A stretch of 64,000 bases of DNA from positions 6,448,001-6,512,000 of the forward strand of contig NZ_CP108055.1 in the NCBI RefSeq assembly GCF_036174265.1, in the 5' to 3' direction. The translations under genes were made by a program, and so were the position numbers. Positions 49,432 through 60,094 of this stretch are shown here, one piece after another (within the stretch, counting starts at the first letter, position 1; each line of letters opens with the position of its first letter). The notes beneath the pieces were generated by a model. That model saw only the letters and a list, made by a program, of their open reading frames with translations, searched no databases and was not told the origin of the DNA. The stretch comes from Streptomyces sp. NBC_00285. GTDB taxonomy: Bacteria > Actinomycetota > Actinomycetes > Streptomycetales > Streptomycetaceae.

Positions 49432-49718
49432 TGAGTGAGAGCAACGTGACTGAGCAGACTGCAGAGGCCCGCGGCTTCCGCAAGACCCGTGAGGGTCTCG
49501 TCGTCAGCGACAAGATGGACAAGACCGTCGTCGTCGCCGTCGAGGACCGCGTCAAGCACGCGCTGTACGGCAAGGTCATCCGCCGTACCAACAAGCTCAA
49601 GGCGCACGACGAGCAGAACGCTGCCGGCGTCGGCGACCGGGTCCTCCTCGCGGAGACCCGCCCGCTGTCGGCGACCAAGCGCTGGCGCGTCGTCGAGATC
49701 CTCGAGAAGGCCAAGTAA
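49431..49718 (+). CDS. rpsQ: 30S ribosomal protein S17
   Basis: The 95-aa protein has a short actinobacterial N-terminal extension, then the OB fold: [37 protein letters not shown] and [16 protein letters not shown]. The next gene is 100 bp away, with a strong hairpin between. Confidence 0.98.
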   Translation: MSESNVTEQTAEARGFRKTREGLVVSDKMDKTVVVAVEDRVKHALYGKVIRRTNKLKAHDEQNAAGVGDRVLLAETRPLSATKRWRVVEILEKAK

Positions 49719-49761
49719 ATCCTCCTGCGGGGCATTCCTCGCAGGACAGTTCCGCCAGGCT

Positions 49762-49790
49762 CCGGGAGCCGCTCGCTGAGCGGCTCCCGG
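49762..49790 (+). promoter_or_regulatory. Perfect 13-bp hairpin between rpsQ and rplN
   Basis: CCGGGAGCCGCTC (49762-49774) pairs perfectly with GAGCGGCTCCCGG (49778-49790) around a 3-nt loop. No T run follows. It may be an attenuator or an mRNA processing site at the S10/spc boundary. Confidence 0.65.
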
Positions 49791-49818
49791 GGAACCGGCA
49801 GACAAACAGGAGATAGAC

Positions 49819-50187
49819 GTGATCCAGCAGGAGTCGCGACTCCGTGTCGCCGACAACACTGGTGCGAAGGAAATCCTTTGCATCCGTGTGCTCGGTGGCT
49901 CCGGTCGCCGCTACGCGGGCATCGGTGACGTCATCGTCGCCACCGTCAAGGACGCGATCCCCGGCGGCAACGTGAAGAAGGGTGACGTCATCAAGGCGGT
50001 CATCGTTCGCACCGTCAAGGAGCGCCGCCGTCCGGACGGCTCGTACATCCGCTTCGACGAGAACGCCGCTGTCATTCTCAAGAACGACGGCGACCCTCGT
50101 GGCACCCGTATCTTCGGCCCGGTGGGCCGGGAGCTGCGCGAGAAGAAGTTCATGAAGATCATCTCGCTCGCGCCGGAGGTGCTGTAA
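49819..50187 (+). CDS. rplN: 50S ribosomal protein L14
   Basis: The 122-aa protein starts [20 protein letters not shown] and contains [42 protein letters not shown] and [15 protein letters not shown]. It binds the 50S interface and the silencing factor RsfS. The GTG at 49819 follows CAGGAGATA. Confidence 0.99.
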   Translation: MIQQESRLRVADNTGAKEILCIRVLGGSGRRYAGIGDVIVATVKDAIPGGNVKKGDVIKAVIVRTVKERRRPDGSYIRFDENAAVILKNDGDPRGTRIFGPVGRELREKKFMKIISLAPEVL

Positions 50188-50189
50188 GC

Positions 50190-50513
50190 ATGAAGATCAA
50201 GAAGGGCGACCTGGTTCAGGTCATCACCGGTAAGGACAAGGGCAAGCAGGGCAAGGTCATCGCGGCCTTCCCCCGTGAGGACCGTGTCCTGGTCGAGGGT
50301 GTCAACCGGGTCAAGAAGCACACCAAGGCCGGCCCGACCGCCAGCGGTTCGCAGGCCGGCGGCATCGTCACGACCGAGGCGCCCGTCCACATCTCCAACG
50401 TCCAGCTGGTCGTTGAGAAGGACGGCAACAAGGTTGTCACGCGTGTCGGTTACCGCTTCGACGACGAGGGCAACAAGATCCGCGTTGCCAAGCGGACGGG
50501 TGAGGACATCTGA
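50190..50513 (+). CDS. rplX: 50S ribosomal protein L24
   Basis: The 107-aa protein starts [20 protein letters not shown] (KOW motif) and contains [14 protein letters not shown] and ISNVQLV. An early assembly protein of the 50S subunit. Stop overlaps rplE (TGATG). Confidence 0.99.
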   Translation: MKIKKGDLVQVITGKDKGKQGKVIAAFPREDRVLVEGVNRVKKHTKAGPTASGSQAGGIVTTEAPVHISNVQLVVEKDGNKVVTRVGYRFDDEGNKIRVAKRTGEDI

Positions 50514-51070
50514 TGACTACCACCACGACTCCGCGTCTCAAGACGAAGTACCGCGAGGAGATCGCGGGCAAGCTGCGTGACGAGTTCACTTACGAGAACG
50601 TCATGCAGATCCCCGGTCTCGTCAAGATCGTGGTCAACATGGGTGTGGGCGACGCCGCCCGCGACTCCAAGCTGATCGAGGGCGCCATCCGCGACCTCAC
50701 CACGATCACCGGTCAGAAGCCGGCCGTCACCAAGGCCCGTAAGTCCATCGCGCAGTTCAAGCTGCGTGAGGGTCAGCCGATCGGTGCCCACGTCACGCTC
50801 CGTGGCGACCGCATGTGGGAGTTCCTGGACCGCACCCTGTCGCTCGCGCTTCCGCGCATCCGCGACTTCCGTGGTCTGTCCCCCAAGCAGTTCGACGGCC
50901 GTGGCAACTACACCTTCGGTCTCACGGAGCAGGTCATGTTCCACGAGATCGACCAGGACAAGATCGACCGTACCCGGGGTATGGACATCACCGTGGTCAC
51001 CACGGCGACCAACGACGCTGAGGGCCGCGCTCTCCTTCGTCACCTCGGCTTCCCCTTCAAGGAGGCGTGA
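50513..51070 (+). CDS. rplE: 50S ribosomal protein L5
   Basis: The 185-aa protein contains [61 protein letters not shown] and the ending [12 protein letters not shown]. It binds 5S rRNA and the P-site tRNA. The S14 start follows within a few bases. Confidence 0.99.
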   Translation: MTTTTTPRLKTKYREEIAGKLRDEFTYENVMQIPGLVKIVVNMGVGDAARDSKLIEGAIRDLTTITGQKPAVTKARKSIAQFKLREGQPIGAHVTLRGDRMWEFLDRTLSLALPRIRDFRGLSPKQFDGRGNYTFGLTEQVMFHEIDQDKIDRTRGMDITVVTTATNDAEGRALLRHLGFPFKEA

Positions 51071-51075
51071 GCGAG

Positions 51076-51261
51076 ATGGCGAAGAAGGCTCTGATTGCCA
51101 AGGCTGCTCGCAAGCCCAAGTTCGGTGTACGTGGCTACACGCGCTGCCAGCGCTGCGGCCGTCCGCACTCCGTGTACCGCAAGTTCGGCCTGTGCCGCGT
51201 CTGCCTTCGTGAGATGGCTCACCGTGGCGAGCTGCCGGGCGTGACCAAGAGCTCCTGGTAG
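51076..51261 (+). CDS. rpsN: 30S ribosomal protein S14 (zinc type)
   Basis: The 61-aa protein is the short, zinc-binding S14: [43 protein letters not shown] (C-x2-C...C-x2-C). A long zinc-independent S14 is usually encoded elsewhere. The ATG at 51076 gives the standard length; GGAGG lies upstream, overlapping the end of rplE. 212 bp separate it from rpsH. Confidence 0.98.
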   Translation: MAKKALIAKAARKPKFGVRGYTRCQRCGRPHSVYRKFGLCRVCLREMAHRGELPGVTKSSW

Positions 51262-51473
51262 TCCCTGCTTTCCAGGGATTCCCGAAGCTCTCGGTAAGCA
51301 AAGGGCAGTGTCAGGTGCCCACCCCTCCATGGCTTAGGCTAGGAGGGTTGGGCGCCTGGACGCCCATACGACTTACTACGCCGTAGGTCCACCGCACCGC
51401 ACCCGCCTCGTCTCGGATCGAGGAGAGGGATGGGCACCTGGAAACCCCGGCGAGAGAGGCCGAAGGCCAATTC

Positions 51474-51872
51474 ATGACCATGACTGATCCGATCGCAGAC
51501 ATGCTTACGCGTCTGCGGAACGCGAACTCGGCATACCACGACTCCGTGACGATGCCGGCGTCCAAGATCAAGTCTCACATCGCGGAGATCCTCCAGCAGG
51601 AGGGCTTCATCACGGGCTGGAAGGTCGAGGACGCCGAGGTCGGCAAGAACCTCGTCCTCGAGCTGAAGTTCGGCCCGAACCGTGAGCGCTCCATCGCGGG
51701 CATCAAGCGGATCTCCAAGCCCGGTCTCCGGGTGTACGCGAAGTCCACCAACCTGCCGAAGGTGCTCGGTGGCCTGGGCGTGGCGATCATCTCCACGTCG
51801 CACGGGCTCCTCACTGGACAGCAGGCCGGCAAGAAGGGCGTAGGCGGAGAAGTCCTCGCCTACGTCTGGTAG
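51474..51872 (+). CDS. rpsH: 30S ribosomal protein S8
   Basis: The 132-aa protein starts [20 protein letters not shown] and contains [24 protein letters not shown] and [17 protein letters not shown]. In E. coli S8 represses the spc operon at the L5 mRNA; the 212-bp gap before it here could hold control sequences. Confidence 0.99.
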   Translation: MTMTDPIADMLTRLRNANSAYHDSVTMPASKIKSHIAEILQQEGFITGWKVEDAEVGKNLVLELKFGPNRERSIAGIKRISKPGLRVYAKSTNLPKVLGGLGVAIISTSHGLLTGQQAGKKGVGGEVLAYVW

Positions 51873-51893
51873 AAGGGAACGGAGGAAACAGCT

Positions 51894-52433
51894 ATGTCGC
51901 GTATTGGCAAGCTCCCCATCACGGTTCCCGCCGGCGTGGACGTCACCATCGACGGCCGTACGGTTTCGGTGAAGGGCCCCAAGGGCTCTCTCTCCCACAC
52001 CGTCGCTGCGCCGATCGACATCGCCAAGGGTGAGGACGGCGTTCTCAACGTCACCCGCCCCAACGACGAGCGTCAGAACAAGGCCCTGCACGGCCTGTCC
52101 CGCACGCTGGTGGCGAACATGATCACCGGCGTGACCGCGGGTTACGTGAAGAAGCTCGAGATCAGCGGTGTCGGTTACCGCGTTGCGGCCAAGGGATCGA
52201 ACCTCGAGTTCGCTCTCGGCTACAGCCACTCGATCACCGTCGAGGCCCCCGAGGGCATCACCTTCAAGGTGGAGAACCCGACCCGTTTCTCGGTCGAGGG
52301 CATCGACAAGCAGAAGGTTGGCGAGGTTGCGGCCAACATCCGCAAGCTGCGCAAGCCCGACCCGTACAAGGCCAAGGGTGTCAAGTACGAGGGCGAAGTC
52401 ATCCGCCGCAAGGTCGGAAAGGCGGGTAAGTAA
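51894..52433 (+). CDS. rplF: 50S ribosomal protein L6
   Basis: The 179-aa protein starts [20 protein letters not shown] and contains [15 protein letters not shown] and the C-terminal [21 protein letters not shown] motif. It lies near the factor-binding site of the 50S subunit, between rpsH and rplR. Confidence 0.99.
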   Translation: MSRIGKLPITVPAGVDVTIDGRTVSVKGPKGSLSHTVAAPIDIAKGEDGVLNVTRPNDERQNKALHGLSRTLVANMITGVTAGYVKKLEISGVGYRVAAKGSNLEFALGYSHSITVEAPEGITFKVENPTRFSVEGIDKQKVGEVAANIRKLRKPDPYKAKGVKYEGEVIRRKVGKAGK

Positions 52434-52436
52434 GCC

Positions 52437-52820
52437 ATGGCATACGGACAGAAGATCCTCAAGGGCGACGCTTACAAGCGTGCCGCGATCAAGCGTCGCC
52501 ACATCCGGATCCGTAAGCACATCTCGGGTACGGCTGAGCGTCCGCGTCTCGTCGTGACGCGCTCCAACCGCCACATCGTGGCCCAGGTCATCGACGACAT
52601 CAAGGGTCACACCCTGGCGTCGGCGTCGACCCTGGACACCACGATCCGCGGCAACGAGGGCGACAAGTCGGAGCAGGCCAAGTCGGTCGGAGCCCTGGTA
52701 GCCGAGCGCGCCAAGGCCGCCGGCGTCGAGGCTGTCGTATTCGACCGTGGTGGCAACCAGTACGCCGGGCGCATCGCCGCCCTGGCGGACGCCGCCCGCG
52801 AAGCCGGGCTCAAGTTCTGA
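52437..52820 (+). CDS. rplR: 50S ribosomal protein L18
   Basis: The 127-aa protein contains [44 protein letters not shown] and [23 protein letters not shown]. It binds 5S rRNA together with L5. Three bases follow rplF. Confidence 0.99.
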   Translation: MAYGQKILKGDAYKRAAIKRRHIRIRKHISGTAERPRLVVTRSNRHIVAQVIDDIKGHTLASASTLDTTIRGNEGDKSEQAKSVGALVAERAKAAGVEAVVFDRGGNQYAGRIAALADAAREAGLKF

Positions 52821-52858
52821 GCCGCTTCCGTAGCTAGCGGAAAGAGAGAGGTAATCCA

Positions 52859-53464
52859 ATGGCTGGACCCCAGCGCCGTGGAAGCGGTGCCGGTGGCGGC
52901 GAGCGGCGGGACCGAAAGGGTCGCGACGGTGGCGCTTCTGCCGCCGAGAAGACCGCCTACGTTGAGCGCGTCGTCGCGATCAACCGCGTTGCCAAGGTTG
53001 TGAAGGGTGGTCGTCGCTTCAGCTTCACTGCGCTCGTCGTAGTGGGCGATGGCGATGGCACCGTCGGTGTCGGTTACGGCAAGGCCAAGGAGGTGCCGGC
53101 CGCCATCGCCAAGGGTGTTGAGGAGGCCAAGAAGCACTTCTTCAAGGTCCCCCGTATCCAGGGCACCATCCCTCACCCGATCACGGGTGAGAAGGCTGCC
53201 GGCGTCGTTCTGCTCAAGCCCGCGTCCCCCGGTACCGGCGTTATCGCCGGTGGCCCGGTGCGTGCCGTGCTCGAGTGCGCCGGTATCCACGACATCCTGT
53301 CGAAGTCGCTCGGCTCGTCGAACGCGATCAACATCGTGCACGCGACCGTGGCGGCCCTGCAGGGTCTGCAGCGTCCCGAGGAGGTCGCGGCCCGCCGTGG
53401 CCTGCCCCTCGAGGACGTCGCTCCCGCGGCTCTGCTGCGTGCGCGTGCGGGAGCGGGTGCGTAA
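52859..53464 (+). CDS. rpsE: 30S ribosomal protein S5
   Basis: The 201-aa protein has a Gly/Arg-rich actinobacterial N terminus, then [20 protein letters not shown] and [27 protein letters not shown], and the KH-like C-terminal half. It forms part of the mRNA entry tunnel. Stop overlaps rpmD (TAATG). Confidence 0.99.
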   Translation: MAGPQRRGSGAGGGERRDRKGRDGGASAAEKTAYVERVVAINRVAKVVKGGRRFSFTALVVVGDGDGTVGVGYGKAKEVPAAIAKGVEEAKKHFFKVPRIQGTIPHPITGEKAAGVVLLKPASPGTGVIAGGPVRAVLECAGIHDILSKSLGSSNAINIVHATVAALQGLQRPEEVAARRGLPLEDVAPAALLRARAGAGA

Positions 53465-53646
53465 TGGCTCGCCTCAAGGTCACGCAGACGAAGTCGTACA
53501 TCGGCAGCAAGCAGAACCACCGTGACACCCTGCGGTCCCTTGGTCTCAAGGGGATCAACACCGTGGTCGTCAAGGAGGACCGCCCCGAGTTCCGCGGAAT
53601 GGTTCACACCGTCCGCCACCTCGTGACGGTTGAGGAGGTCGACTGA
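53464..53646 (+). CDS. rpmD: 50S ribosomal protein L30
   Basis: The 60-aa protein: [40 protein letters not shown] and [14 protein letters not shown]. The ATG at 53464 overlaps the rpsE stop; the longer in-frame upstream reading lies inside rpsE. Confidence 0.99.
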   Translation: MARLKVTQTKSYIGSKQNHRDTLRSLGLKGINTVVVKEDRPEFRGMVHTVRHLVTVEEVD

Positions 53647-53648
53647 TC

Positions 53649-54104
53649 ATGGCGGAAAACAGCCCGCTCAAGATCCACAACCTCCGTCCTGCCCCGGGCG
53701 CCAAGACCGCCAAGACCCGTGTGGGTCGTGGTGAGGCGTCGAAGGGTAAGACGGCTGGACGTGGTACCAAGGGCACGAAGGCCCGTTACCAGGTTCCGGC
53801 GCGTTTCGAGGGTGGCCAGATGCCCCTCCACATGCGTCTCCCGAAGCTCAAGGGCTTCAGGAACCCGTTCAAGACCGAGTACCAGGTCGTGAACCTCGAC
53901 AAGCTGGCGTCGCTGTACCCGGAGGGTGGCGAAGTCACCGTCGAGGGGCTCGTCGCCAACGGTGCGGTTCGCAAGAACAGCCTCGTCAAGGTCCTCGGCC
54001 AGGGCGAGATCTCCGTGGCACTGCAGGTGACGGTCGACGCCGTCTCCGGCTCCGCCAAGGAGAAGATCACCGCCGCCGGCGGTACCGTCACCGAGCTCGT
54101 CTGA
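53649..54104 (+). CDS. rplO: 50S ribosomal protein L15
   Basis: The 151-aa protein starts [20 protein letters not shown], contains [27 protein letters not shown] Gly/Arg-rich region and [18 protein letters not shown]. Late assembly protein of the 50S subunit. Last gene before the secY gap. Confidence 0.99.
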   Translation: MAENSPLKIHNLRPAPGAKTAKTRVGRGEASKGKTAGRGTKGTKARYQVPARFEGGQMPLHMRLPKLKGFRNPFKTEYQVVNLDKLASLYPEGGEVTVEGLVANGAVRKNSLVKVLGQGEISVALQVTVDAVSGSAKEKITAAGGTVTELV

Positions 54105-54140
54105 ACACCACAGGCGTCTCGATGACTTGAGCGATCCCGA

Positions 54141-54172
54141 CCGGGGATACCCCATAAACGGGGTATCCCCGG
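54141..54172 (+). terminator. Terminator/attenuator before secY
   Basis: CCGGGGATACCCC (54141-54153) pairs perfectly with GGGGTATCCCCGG (54160-54172), followed by TTGGTCGTTC. A TAAGGT/TAGCCT cluster near 54205-54215 could be the -10 of a separate secY promoter. Confidence 0.75.
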
Positions 54173-54299
54173 TTGGTCGTTCCACGAGGAGCTGTGTCGC
54201 CGGTAAGGTAGCCTCCACTGTCCTTTTCTGTACCCATCATTCGTCGATCCTCAAGACCGTCACCCTTGACGCAGTAGCGCGGGGGTCGCAGGAGGCACC

Positions 54300-55613
54300 G
54301 TGCTCACCGCGTTCGCCCGGGCGTTCAGGACACCCGACCTGCGCAAGAAGCTGCTCTTCACGCTCGCCATCATCGTGGTCTACCGGGTCGGTACCCATAT
54401 CCCGATCCCGGGCGTCAACTACACGGCTGTCCAGCAGTGTGTGACGGAGGCCTCCGGCAACCAGGGCCTCTTCGGCCTGGTCAACATGTTCAGCGGTGGC
54501 GCGCTGTTGCAGATCACGATCTTCGCGCTCGGCATCATGCCCTACATCACCGCGAGCATCATTCTGCAGCTGCTGACTGTCGTCATCCCGCGTCTCGAAG
54601 CCCTCAAGAAAGAGGGCCAGGCAGGTACGGCGAAGATCACGCAGTACACCCGCTACCTGACGGTGGCGCTCGCCATCCTCCAGGGCACCGGTCTGGTGGC
54701 CACCGCCCGCAGCGGTGCCCTCTTCGGCACCTGCTCGGTCTCCAGCCAGATCGTTCCGGACCGCGCGATCTTCACCACCATCGTCATGGTCATCACGATG
54801 ACCGCCGGTACGGCCGTCGTCATGTGGCTCGGTGAGCTCATCACCGACCGCGGCATCGGCAACGGCATGTCGATCCTGATGTTCATCTCGATCGCCGCCA
54901 CCTTCCCGTCCGCGCTGTGGGCCATCAAGAAGCAGGGCACCCTCGCCGACGGCTGGATCGAGTTCTGCACCGTCATCGCCGTCGGCCTGGTCATGGTCGG
55001 CCTGGTCGTCTTCGTCGAGCAGGCCCAGCGCCGCATTCCCGTGCAGTACGCGAAGCGCATGATCGGCCGCCGTTCCTACGGCGGTACGTCGACGTACATT
55101 CCGCTGAAGGTCAACCAGGCCGGTGTGATCCCGGTCATCTTCGCGTCGTCGCTGCTCTACATCCCGGCACTGGTGGCGCAGTTCTCCGGCGGAACCTCCA
55201 CCTGGAAGACGTGGGTCGAGACGAACCTGACCAAGGGCGATCACCCGATTTACCTGGTCAGCTACTTCTTGCTGATCGTTTTCTTCGCGTTCTTCTATGT
55301 CGCGATCTCCTTCAACCCCGAAGAAGTCGCCGACAACATGAAGAAGTATGGTGGCTTCATCCCGGGCATCCGGGCTGGCCGACCGACCGCTGAGTACCTC
55401 AGTTACGTGCTCAACCGGATCACCTGGCCGGGTTCGCTGTACTTGGGTCTGATCGCTCTCGTACCAACGATGGCGTTGGTCGGGTTCGGGGCAACCGGCA
55501 ACTTCCCGTTCGGCGGGACCAGCATCCTGATCATCGTGGGTGTGGGTCTTGAGACGGTGAAGCAGATCGAGAGCCAGCTCCAGCAGCGCAATTACGAAGG
55601 GTTCCTCCGCTGA
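54300..55613 (+). CDS. secY: Preprotein translocase subunit SecY
   Basis: The 437-aa protein has ten membrane spans and SecY marks: [34 protein letters not shown] N terminus, [38 protein letters not shown] second and third spans, and RGIGNGMS. It forms the protein-conducting channel with SecE and SecG. The GTG at 54300 follows AGGAGGC. The stop overlaps adk (TGATG). Confidence 0.99.
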   Translation: MLTAFARAFRTPDLRKKLLFTLAIIVVYRVGTHIPIPGVNYTAVQQCVTEASGNQGLFGLVNMFSGGALLQITIFALGIMPYITASIILQLLTVVIPRLEALKKEGQAGTAKITQYTRYLTVALAILQGTGLVATARSGALFGTCSVSSQIVPDRAIFTTIVMVITMTAGTAVVMWLGELITDRGIGNGMSILMFISIAATFPSALWAIKKQGTLADGWIEFCTVIAVGLVMVGLVVFVEQAQRRIPVQYAKRMIGRRSYGGTSTYIPLKVNQAGVIPVIFASSLLYIPALVAQFSGGTSTWKTWVETNLTKGDHPIYLVSYFLLIVFFAFFYVAISFNPEEVADNMKKYGGFIPGIRAGRPTAEYLSYVLNRITWPGSLYLGLIALVPTMALVGFGATGNFPFGGTSILIIVGVGLETVKQIESQLQQRNYEGFLR

Positions 55614-56275
55614 TGCGTATCGTCCTCGTCGGGCCGCCGGGTGCCGGCAAGGGAACGCAGGCCGCGTTCCTGGCCATGAACCTGTCGATCCCGCACATCT
55701 CCACGGGCGACCTGTTCCGCGCCAACATCAGCCGGCAGACGGACCTCGGCAAGCTCGCGAAGTCCTACATGGACGCGGGCAACCTGGTCCCCGACGAGGT
55801 CACCATCGGGATGGCCAAGGACCGCATGGAGCAGCCCGACGCGGTGAACGGCTTCCTGCTGGACGGCTTCCCGCGCAACGTCTCGCAGGCCGAGTCGCTC
55901 GACGAGATGCTGCAGACCGAGGGCATGAAGCTCGACGCGGTGCTGGACCTCGAGGTACCCGAGGAGGAGGTCGTCAAGCGCATCGCCGGCCGCCGAATCT
56001 GCCGCAACGACTCGGCGCACGTCTTCCACGTGTCGTACAAGGCGCCGAAGCAGGACGGCGTCTGTGACGTCTGCGGCGGCGAGCTGTACCAGCGCGACGA
56101 CGACTCCGAGGAGACGGTCCGCACGCGGCTGGAGGTCTACCACACGCAGACCGAGCCGATCATTGACTACTACAAGGCCCAGGGCCTGGTGGTCACGATC
56201 TCGGCGCTCGGCAAGGTGGAGGACGTCACCGGTCGCGCCATGGATGCGCTCAAGCGCGAGGACCACGCCGCGTAG
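55613..56275 (+). CDS. adk: Adenylate kinase
   Basis: The 220-aa enzyme interconverts ATP, AMP and ADP. P-loop [10 protein letters not shown] at residues 7-16, [22 protein letters not shown] and a long LID domain (about 126-165) with [10 protein letters not shown] and [15 protein letters not shown]; three Cys and a His in the LID suggest a variant zinc site. Coupled to secY as in many bacteria. Confidence 0.98.
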   Translation: MRIVLVGPPGAGKGTQAAFLAMNLSIPHISTGDLFRANISRQTDLGKLAKSYMDAGNLVPDEVTIGMAKDRMEQPDAVNGFLLDGFPRNVSQAESLDEMLQTEGMKLDAVLDLEVPEEEVVKRIAGRRICRNDSAHVFHVSYKAPKQDGVCDVCGGELYQRDDDSEETVRTRLEVYHTQTEPIIDYYKAQGLVVTISALGKVEDVTGRAMDALKREDHAA

Positions 56276-56294
56276 CGGTTTTTACCAGTACGAC

Positions 56295-56326
56295 AGCCGC
56301 GGTTCCCTTCCGAGGGGGCCGCGGCT
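56295..56326 (+). terminator. Terminator-like hairpin after adk
   Basis: AGCCGCGG (56295-56302) pairs with CCGCGGCT (56319-56326), with CCC/GGG pairing inside. No T run. Confidence 0.55.
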
Positions 56327-56402
56327 GCTGTGTGGGTGCACGTATCGTTGAGGGCGCCCGTCCCCTGCCAGATTTCCCCGGTTCCAGAAAGGCTCCCGCC
56401 GC

Positions 56403-57239
56403 ATGGTGCAGATCAAGACCCCCGAGCAGATCGCCAAGATGCGTGAGGCGGGGCTGGTCGTCGCCGCCATCCACGCGGCGACGCGTGAGGCCGCGGTGCC
56501 CGGGGCCACGACCAGGGATCTCGACCAGGTCGCACGCAAGGTGCTCGCGGAGCACGACGCGAAGCCGAACTTCCTCGGGTACGGCGGATTCCCGGCGACG
56601 ATCTGCACCTCCGTGAACGAGGTCGTCGTCCACGGCATCCCGTCCGACGAGGTCGTCCTCAAGGACGGCGACATCATCTCCATCGACTGCGGCGCGATCA
56701 TCGACGGCTGGCACGGGGACGCCGCCTACACGGCCTTCGTGGGTTCGGGCCACGCTCCGGAGCTGATCGAGCTCTCCCGGGTGACCGAGGAGTCCATGTG
56801 GGCCGGCATCGCCGCGATGAAGCAGGGCAGCCGGCTCGTGGACGTCTCCCGGGCCATCGAGACCTACATCCGCCGCCAGCCGAAGCCCGGCGGCGGCCGT
56901 TACGGGATCATCGAGGACTACGGCGGCCACGGCATCGGCACCGAGATGCACATGGACCCGCACCTGCTGAACTACGTGGACCGGCGCCGGGGCAAGGGTC
57001 CCAAGCTGGTCACCGGGTTCTGCCTGGCGATCGAGCCGATGGTGTCCCTGGGCACGCCGCGCACGGAGGTCCTCTCCGACGACTGGACCGTCATCACGAC
57101 GGACGGAACATGGTCGTCGCACTGGGAGCACTCGGTGGCGCTGACCGACGAGGGCCCGCTGGTCCTGACGGCTCCGGACGGCGGCAGGGCGAAGCTGGCC
57201 GAACACGGCATCACCGCCGCACCCGACCCGCTGGCTTAA
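56403..57239 (+). CDS. map: Methionine aminopeptidase, type I
   Basis: The 278-aa metalloenzyme removes the initiator Met. Metal ligands are visible: SIDCGAIIDGWHGDAAYT (two Asp), YGGHGIGTEMHMDPHLLNY (His), LAIEPMVSLG (Glu) and VALTDEGPLVLTAP (Glu). The substrate His lies in NEVVVHGIP. It follows adk with a 127-bp gap holding a hairpin. Streptomyces usually have further map paralogues. Confidence 0.97.
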   Translation: MVQIKTPEQIAKMREAGLVVAAIHAATREAAVPGATTRDLDQVARKVLAEHDAKPNFLGYGGFPATICTSVNEVVVHGIPSDEVVLKDGDIISIDCGAIIDGWHGDAAYTAFVGSGHAPELIELSRVTEESMWAGIAAMKQGSRLVDVSRAIETYIRRQPKPGGGRYGIIEDYGGHGIGTEMHMDPHLLNYVDRRRGKGPKLVTGFCLAIEPMVSLGTPRTEVLSDDWTVITTDGTWSSHWEHSVALTDEGPLVLTAPDGGRAKLAEHGITAAPDPLA

Positions 57240-57393
57240 CGATCTACGCTGCGGGGCATCCTTCCTCGATTCGTCTTTCCGGGTGCCCTGACGTAGACTG
57301 ACTCGTCGGCTCTCGTGCACCCGCATGCCTGCATGCGCCCCTGAGGGGGAACGCAAGTGAGTCGATCAAGGTAGTCGATTCGAAGGGCGAAGC

Positions 57394-57615
57394 GTGGCCA
57401 AGAAGCAAGGTGCCATCGAGATCGAGGGCACTGTCGTCGAGTCTCTCCCGAACGCAATGTTCAAGGTAGAGCTCCAGAACGGCCACCAGGTCCTGGCGCA
57501 CATCAGCGGCAAGATGCGTATGCACTACATCCGTATCCTCCCTGACGACCGGGTCGTGGTGGAGTTGTCTCCGTACGACCTGACGCGTGGCCGGATCGTC
57601 TACCGGTACAAGTAG
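57394..57615 (+). CDS. infA: Translation initiation factor IF-1
   Basis: The 73-aa OB-fold protein: [52 protein letters not shown] and GRIVYRYK. It blocks the A site during initiation. The GTG at 57394 follows GAAGGGCGAAGC. TAGACT at 57294-57299 may be the -10 of its own promoter, giving a leader of about 90 nt. Confidence 0.99.
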   Translation: MAKKQGAIEIEGTVVESLPNAMFKVELQNGHQVLAHISGKMRMHYIRILPDDRVVVELSPYDLTRGRIVYRYK

Positions 57616-57672
57616 ATCTTGCCCGCATCCCGCTGCGGCGGGGTGGTGGCACTGACCCGGAGAACCTCACTA

Positions 57673-57786
57673 ATGAAGGTCAAGCCGAGCGTCAAGAAGA
57701 TCTGCGACAAGTGCAGGGTGATCCGCCGTCATGGTCGGGTCATGGTCATCTGCGAGAACCCGCGCCACAAGCAGCGCCAGGGCTGA
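57673..57786 (+). CDS. rpmJ: 50S ribosomal protein L36 (zinc type)
   Basis: The 37-aa protein reads [20 protein letters not shown], then [17 protein letters not shown], with the C-x2-C...C...H zinc ligands of the C+ form. It lies 57 bp after infA, before a 207-bp gap to rpsM. The gap holds a GGACACC/GGTGTCC palindrome at 57862-57876. Confidence 0.98.
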   Translation: MKVKPSVKKICDKCRVIRRHGRVMVICENPRHKQRQG

Positions 57787-57993
57787 TCGCACACAGGCCT
57801 CACCCTCTGCCTTCGCAGAGACTTCGCGCGACGCGAGCTGAATTGTAAATACGTGGAGCCCGGACACCTGGTGTCCGACACCCTCGGTTCGGAGGCCGAG
57901 GACCCGGTCCGTACCAAATCTTCCCCAGGGGAGAGGACGGCGGCAGGGAGCTGGTTCCGCGTCAGACCTCCGAAGATCAACTGGAGCCATTGA

Positions 57994-58374
57994 ATGGCAC
58001 GCGTTTCCGGTGTTGACATCCCGCGCGAAAAGCGCGTGGAAGTCGCCCTGACCTACGTGTTCGGGATCGGACGGACTCTGTCCCAGCTCACGCTGGCCGA
58101 GACCGGCATCGACCCGAACACCCGCGTTCGCGACCTCTCCGAGGAGCAGCTCGTCGCGATTCGTGAGTACGTCGACAGCAACATCAAGACCGAGGGTGAC
58201 CTCCGTCGCGAGGTCCAGGCCGACATCCGCCGCAAGGTCGAGATCGGCTGCTACCAGGGTCTCCGTCACCGTCGTGGTCTGCCCGTCCGTGGTCAGCGCA
58301 CCAGCACGAACGCTCGTACCCGCAAGGGCCCGCGTCGCGCCATCGCCGGCAAGAAGAAGCCGGGCAAGAAGTAG
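57994..58374 (+). CDS. rpsM: 30S ribosomal protein S13
   Basis: The 126-aa protein starts [20 protein letters not shown] and contains [20 protein letters not shown] and [21 protein letters not shown]. It bridges 30S and 50S subunits. First gene of the alpha operon here; rpsD is not in the cluster, as is usual in Streptomyces. Confidence 0.99.
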   Translation: MARVSGVDIPREKRVEVALTYVFGIGRTLSQLTLAETGIDPNTRVRDLSEEQLVAIREYVDSNIKTEGDLRREVQADIRRKVEIGCYQGLRHRRGLPVRGQRTSTNARTRKGPRRAIAGKKKPGKK

Positions 58375-58443
58375 TCCTCAGCGGACAACGCTTCATCAGC
58401 GGTCTTCGCTGTAGGACCGACCACCTCCCTGTAGGAGATTTAG

Positions 58444-58848
58444 ATGCCCCCCAAGGGTCGTCAGGGCGCTGCCAAGAAGGTGCGCCGCAAGGAAAAGAAG
58501 AACGTCGCTCACGGGCACGCCCACATCAAGAGCACGTTCAACAACACCATCGTCTCGATCACGGACCCCGCGGGCAACGTGATCTCCTGGGCCTCCGCCG
58601 GCCACGTCGGCTTCAAGGGCTCGCGCAAGTCCACCCCCTTCGCCGCGCAGATGGCCGCTGAGTCGGCCGCCCGCCGCGCGCAGGAGCACGGCATGCGCAA
58701 GGTCGACGTCTTCGTCAAGGGTCCCGGCTCCGGCCGTGAGACCGCGATCCGCTCCCTCCAGGCCACCGGCCTCGAGGTCGGTTCGATCCAGGACGTCACG
58801 CCCACCCCGCACAACGGCTGCCGTCCGCCCAAGCGCCGTCGCGTCTGA
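58444..58848 (+). CDS. rpsK: 30S ribosomal protein S11
   Basis: The 134-aa protein contains [46 protein letters not shown] core and the C-terminal [18 protein letters not shown]. Part of the 30S platform. 139 bp before rpoA. Confidence 0.99.
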   Translation: MPPKGRQGAAKKVRRKEKKNVAHGHAHIKSTFNNTIVSITDPAGNVISWASAGHVGFKGSRKSTPFAAQMAAESAARRAQEHGMRKVDVFVKGPGSGRETAIRSLQATGLEVGSIQDVTPTPHNGCRPPKRRRV

Positions 58849-58864
58849 GGTCAGGTTGTCTTGA

Positions 58865-58908
58865 GGGTGCGGGCGGTACGGCTCTTCGGGGCGGTGCCGC
58901 CCGTACCC
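58865..58908 (+). promoter_or_regulatory. Hairpin between rpsK and rpoA
   Basis: GGGTGCGGGCGG (58865-58876) pairs with CCGCCCGTACCC (58897-58908) with one mismatch. It may attenuate or protect the rpoA part of the mRNA. Confidence 0.55.
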
Positions 58909-58987
58909 TTGCAGTGCCCGTCCCCTTAGCAGGGGGCGGCTGCGTCGGGCGTCAAATAGCGGGCGTCCACGAGAGAAGGATCCACAC

Positions 58988-60010
58988 ATGCTGATCGCTC
59001 AGCGTCCGTCGTTGACCGAAGAGGTCGTCGACGAGTTCCGTTCCCGGTTCGTGATCGAGCCGCTGGAGCCGGGATTCGGTTACACCCTCGGCAACTCCCT
59101 CCGCCGTACCCTCCTGTCGTCGATTCCCGGTGCTGCTGTCACGAGCATCCGGGTCGACGGTGTCCTGCATGAGTTCACCACCGTGCCGGGCGTCAAGGAG
59201 GACGTCACCGACCTGATCCTCAACATCAAGCAGCTGGTCGTCTCCTCGGAGCACGACGAGCCTGTGGTGATGTACCTGCGCAAGCAGGGTCCGGGTCTGG
59301 TCACCGCCGCCGACATCGCGCCTCCGGCCGGTGTCGAGGTGCACAACCCCGATCTGGTTCTTGCCACGCTCAACGGCAAGGGCAAGCTGGAGATGGAACT
59401 GACGGTCGAGCGTGGCCGCGGTTATGTCTCCGCCGTGCAGAACAAGCAGGTGGGCCAGGAGATCGGCCGTATTCCGGTCGACTCCATCTACAGCCCGGTG
59501 CTCAAGGTCACGTACAAGGTCGAGGCCACGCGTGTCGAGCAGCGCACCGACTTCGACAAGCTGATCGTCGACGTCGAGACCAAGCAGGCGATGCGTCCGC
59601 GTGACGCCATGGCCTCCGCGGGCAAGACGCTGGTCGAGCTGTTCGGTCTCGCCCGTGAGCTGAACATCGACGCCGAGGGCATCGACATGGGCCCGTCCCC
59701 CACGGACGCCGCCCTTGCCGCTGACCTCGCGCTGCCGATCGAGGAGCTGGAGCTCACCGTTCGGTCGTACAACTGCCTCAAGCGTGAGGGCATCCACTCC
59801 GTGGGTGAACTCGTCGCCCGCTCCGAGGCCGACCTCCTGGACATCCGTAACTTCGGTGCGAAGTCCATCGACGAGGTCAAGGCGAAGCTGGCCGGCATGG
59901 GCCTGGCCCTCAAGGACAGCCCGCCCGGATTCGACCCCACGGCCGCCGCCGACGCCTTCGGCGCCGACGACGACGCGGACGCGGGTTTCGTGGAGACCGA
60001 GCAGTACTGA
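58988..60010 (+). CDS. rpoA: DNA-directed RNA polymerase subunit alpha
   Basis: The 340-aa protein has the N-terminal dimerisation domain ([41 protein letters not shown]), a linker, the C-terminal DNA- and activator-binding domain ([40 protein letters not shown]) and an acidic tail. It initiates assembly of the polymerase. Followed by rplQ after 84 bp. Confidence 0.99.
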   Translation: MLIAQRPSLTEEVVDEFRSRFVIEPLEPGFGYTLGNSLRRTLLSSIPGAAVTSIRVDGVLHEFTTVPGVKEDVTDLILNIKQLVVSSEHDEPVVMYLRKQGPGLVTAADIAPPAGVEVHNPDLVLATLNGKGKLEMELTVERGRGYVSAVQNKQVGQEIGRIPVDSIYSPVLKVTYKVEATRVEQRTDFDKLIVDVETKQAMRPRDAMASAGKTLVELFGLARELNIDAEGIDMGPSPTDAALAADLALPIEELELTVRSYNCLKREGIHSVGELVARSEADLLDIRNFGAKSIDEVKAKLAGMGLALKDSPPGFDPTAAADAFGADDDADAGFVETEQY

Positions 60011-60094
60011 TCGGTTGATGCCGGTGAGCAGCCGCTCGCCGGGTTCCTGACCCCGGTACCTGATACGGCCGGGGCAGACACACAGGAGATAGAA

